Assembly (NCBI GenBank): GCA_012841765.1
Contig: DUUA01000219.1
Coordinates: forward strand, 1 to 8,310
Origin: Acholeplasmataceae bacterium
GTDB lineage: Bacteria > Bacillota_I > Bacilli_A > ML615J-28 > CAG-698
Direction: 5' to 3'
DNA length: 8,310 nucleotides
A program made the translations under genes and the position numbers. Under the pieces are notes generated by a model. The model ran no database searches, was not told the DNA's origin, and saw nothing but the letters and a program-made list of their open reading frames with translations. The number at the start of each line of letters is the position of its first letter. The stretch's first letter is position 1. Below are positions 6,739 to 8,310 of the stretch, in pieces.

Positions 6739-6767
6739 TTTCTTTTTCGGTCAATTTATGAGATAAT
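6739..6767 (+). promoter_or_regulatory. Possible tmk-holB promoter
   Basis: GATAAT (6762-6767) preceded by TG at 6759-6760 is a good extended -10. The -35 position 17 nt upstream is only TTTCTT (6739-6744), a weak match. Transcription would begin near 6774, and the leader carries the strong ribosome binding site GAGGGTGG (6789-6796). GATAAT recurs at 6768-6773 directly after the -10. The remainder of the 6645-6800 gap is AT-rich with no gene visible. Confidence 0.45.
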
Positions 6768-6800
6768 GATAATAAGATAAATAAAGTAGAGGGTGGAAAA

Positions 6801-7427
6801 ATGAGTTTATTCATTACGTTTGAAGGCGGAGAAGGTACAGGAAAAACTACTGTCATAAATAATTTATATAATCATCTTATTGATTTAGGCTATATAGTTG
6901 TTAAAACTAGAGAACCTGGTGGATCAAAAATTTCCGAATCTATTAGGAGTATTATTCTTGATGTGCATAATACTGAAATGGATTATAAAACGGAAGCTTT
7001 ACTATATGCTGCCTCAAGAAGACAACATTTAATTGAAGTTGTAATCCCAGCTCTTAACGAAAACAAAATAGTTATTTGTGACCGATATATTGATTCTTCA
7101 CTAGCCTATCAAGGATATGCTAGAGGACTAGGAATTGAAGAAGTTAAAAAGATTAATGAATATGCGATTAATGGCTATTGGCCTGATTTAACAATTTATA
7201 TTGATTTAGATCCTAGTATTGGTATTAATAGGATAATGAGCAATCATCGAGTTGTTGACAGGTTAGATGCTGAAAAAATATCTTTTCATGAATTGGTTCG
7301 AGAAGGATATATAAAATTAAGTCAAATGTATCCAAACAGAATTAAAACTATTGATGGGAATGTAACAATAGACGCATTAACAAAAATAACAGAAAGAATA
7401 GTTATGGATAAACTTAAAGAAAGATAG
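6801..7427 (+). CDS. tmk: Thymidylate kinase
   Basis: Phosphorylates dTMP to dTDP with ATP, an essential cytoplasmic step of dTTP synthesis. The 208 residues equal the family's usual length. Motifs in order: P-loop FEGGEGTGKTT (7-17), the TREPGGSKISESIR segment that binds dTMP (36-49), YAASRRQHL (69-77), the catalytic/substrate DRY (94-96) with DSSLAYQGYARGLG after it, and the LID region with VDRLDAE leading to LVREGY. The ATG at 6801 is 4 nt after the strong site GAGGGTGG, and the protein N terminus MSLFITFEGGEG matches the family start. It is divergent from the metal transporter operon and is followed after 9 nt by holB, an order common in Bacillota, where other species place small genes (yaaQ/darA, yaaR) between the two. 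Confidence 0.97.
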   Translation: MSLFITFEGGEGTGKTTVINNLYNHLIDLGYIVVKTREPGGSKISESIRSIILDVHNTEMDYKTEALLYAASRRQHLIEVVIPALNENKIVICDRYIDSSLAYQGYARGLGIEEVKKINEYAINGYWPDLTIYIDLDPSIGINRIMSNHRVVDRLDAEKISFHELVREGYIKLSQMYPNRIKTIDGNVTIDALTKITERIVMDKLKER

Positions 7428-7436
7428 GAAAAAAGT

Positions 7437-8310
7437 ATGAACTTTGAAATTTTAAAAAAGAATCAACCTAAAGTTGTTAAACTTTTAAAAAATAGCGTTA
7501 AAAAGAATCGATTAGTTCATACCTATTTATTTGAAGGACCAAGTGGAACAAGCAAAGTAACAGCAGCTTTTTTTCTTGCTTGTTTGCTTTTTTGTGAAGA
7601 TACTAATAAACCTTGTTTAAAATGTGATAATTGTAAAATGATATTAAATAAAAAACATCCAAGTGTTTTTTATATAACTCCTGAAACAGAAGTAATTAAA
7701 AAACAGCAAATTGAAGCTTTAATTCATGAATTTAGTTTAACGGCTCTTGTAGAAGGAAAAAGGGTGTTTATTATTGATGGTATTGAAAAAGCAAATTTAT
7801 TTGCTGCAAATTCAATTCTTAAATTTTTAGAAGAAATGAATGAAAATGATTATGGAATTCTAATTTCTGAAAATTTAAATTCAATTTTACCAACTATTAA
7901 ATCAAGAAGTCAAATAATTAGTTTTCAAAAAGCAATGGAAGCTGATGTTATCGAGGAATTAGTGAATAATAAAGTTAGTGAACAATTAGCAAGAGTCATT
8001 GTTAAGTTAACTAATAGTGTAAGTGATGGCTTAGAACTTGCAAAAGATCTGCTCTTTAATTATGTCTATGATCTTGCTATTAAAGTAATTAAAGCTGTTA
8101 TCATTAAAGATGACGTCCCTTTATTAGTTTTAAATAGGGAGGGTAATGAATTAATGCGTGAAAAAGAAAAAAAATACCATCATTATTTTTTAAATATGTT
8201 AGTTCTTTTTAATAATGATATGCTTTATTTTTCTTTGGGTAATCGAGATGGAATTGTCTTTATTGAAGTTATTGAAGATTTAAAATCTAGATTAGAAATT
8301 AATAATGATA
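7437..8310 (+). CDS. holB: DNA polymerase III delta prime subunit, 5' part
   Basis: Delta prime is a subunit of the clamp loader that places the sliding clamp on DNA. Starting at ATG 7437 (AGGA at 7426-7429, overlapping the tmk stop) the frame stays open to the window edge, giving 291 residues of perhaps 320-330. Family features: RLVHTYLFEGPSG (25-37), a four-cysteine zinc module (Cys53, Cys60, Cys63, Cys66), a Walker B-like VFIIDGIEKA (110-119) followed by AANSILKFLEE (123-133), and IKSRSQIISF (154-163), the SRC-motif position with Ser in place of Cys. The P-loop is degenerate: GPSGTSKV (34-41) lacks the Gly before Lys40 and the Ser/Thr after it, in keeping with delta prime not needing ATP hydrolysis. 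The 3' end is beyond the window. Confidence 0.93.
   Translation, partial: MNFEILKKNQPKVVKLLKNSVKKNRLVHTYLFEGPSGTSKVTAAFFLACLLFCEDTNKPCLKCDNCKMILNKKHPSVFYITPETEVIKKQQIEALIHEFSLTALVEGKRVFIIDGIEKANLFAANSILKFLEEMNENDYGILISENLNSILPTIKSRSQIISFQKAMEADVIEELVNNKVSEQLARVIVKLTNSVSDGLELAKDLLFNYVYDLAIKVIKAVIIKDDVPLLVLNREGNELMREKEKKYHHYFLNMLVLFNNDMLYFSLGNRDGIVFIEVIEDLKSRLEINND

Noticed and set aside
6645..6800. A Zur, MntR or AdcR operator or a riboswitch in the divergent intergenic region
   Set aside because: I saw only short or imperfect inverted repeats in AT-rich sequence, and no conserved aptamer-like structure in the short leaders.
1..8310. TGA read as tryptophan, as in mycoplasmas
   Set aside because: Every conserved Trp is TGG and all genes reach family length without needing an in-frame TGA.

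Overview
The window is about 8.3 kb of AT-rich DNA (roughly 30% G+C by eye) from a low-GC Gram-positive lineage. The protein sequences and the gene order rpoA-rplQ-ecfA1-ecfA2-ecfT-truA point to Bacillota or Mycoplasmatota relatives, such as Erysipelotrichia-, Acholeplasma- or Izemoplasma-like bacteria. I cannot fix the taxon from sequence alone. All eight tryptophans in the annotated proteins are TGG, so the genes read with the ordinary code. None of the ten visible stop codons is TGA (five TAA, five TAG).

Left part (1-1146): the 3' end of rpoA (RNA polymerase alpha) is followed 14 nt later by rplQ (ribosomal protein L17). This is the tail of the large ribosomal-protein operon, closed by a strong intrinsic terminator. 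Middle part (1212-5104): a separate promoter starts a compact operon. It encodes a small membrane-anchored NusG domain II protein, the three shared subunits of an energy-coupling factor (ECF) vitamin/micronutrient transporter (EcfA1, EcfA2, EcfT), and the tRNA pseudouridine synthase TruA. The last four genes overlap one another by 25, 17 and 11 nt. No substrate-binding S component lies in the window.

Right part: on the minus strand sits a two-gene ABC module of the zinc/manganese (ZnuCB/MntBC) type, with the ATPase first and the permease second. It converges on truA through a shared bidirectional terminator and has no solute-binding protein beside it. From the intergenic region at 6645-6800 tmk (thymidylate kinase) is transcribed divergently and is followed after 9 nt by holB (DNA polymerase III delta prime), which runs off the right edge.

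Nearly everything here is housekeeping and I see no mobile element, CRISPR array, RNA gene or clearly new defence or biosynthetic system. The points most worth a second look are the NusG domain II protein inserted ahead of the ECF genes, the extra two-helix insertion in EcfT, a substituted motif next to the TruA catalytic aspartate, and the absence of TGA stops.
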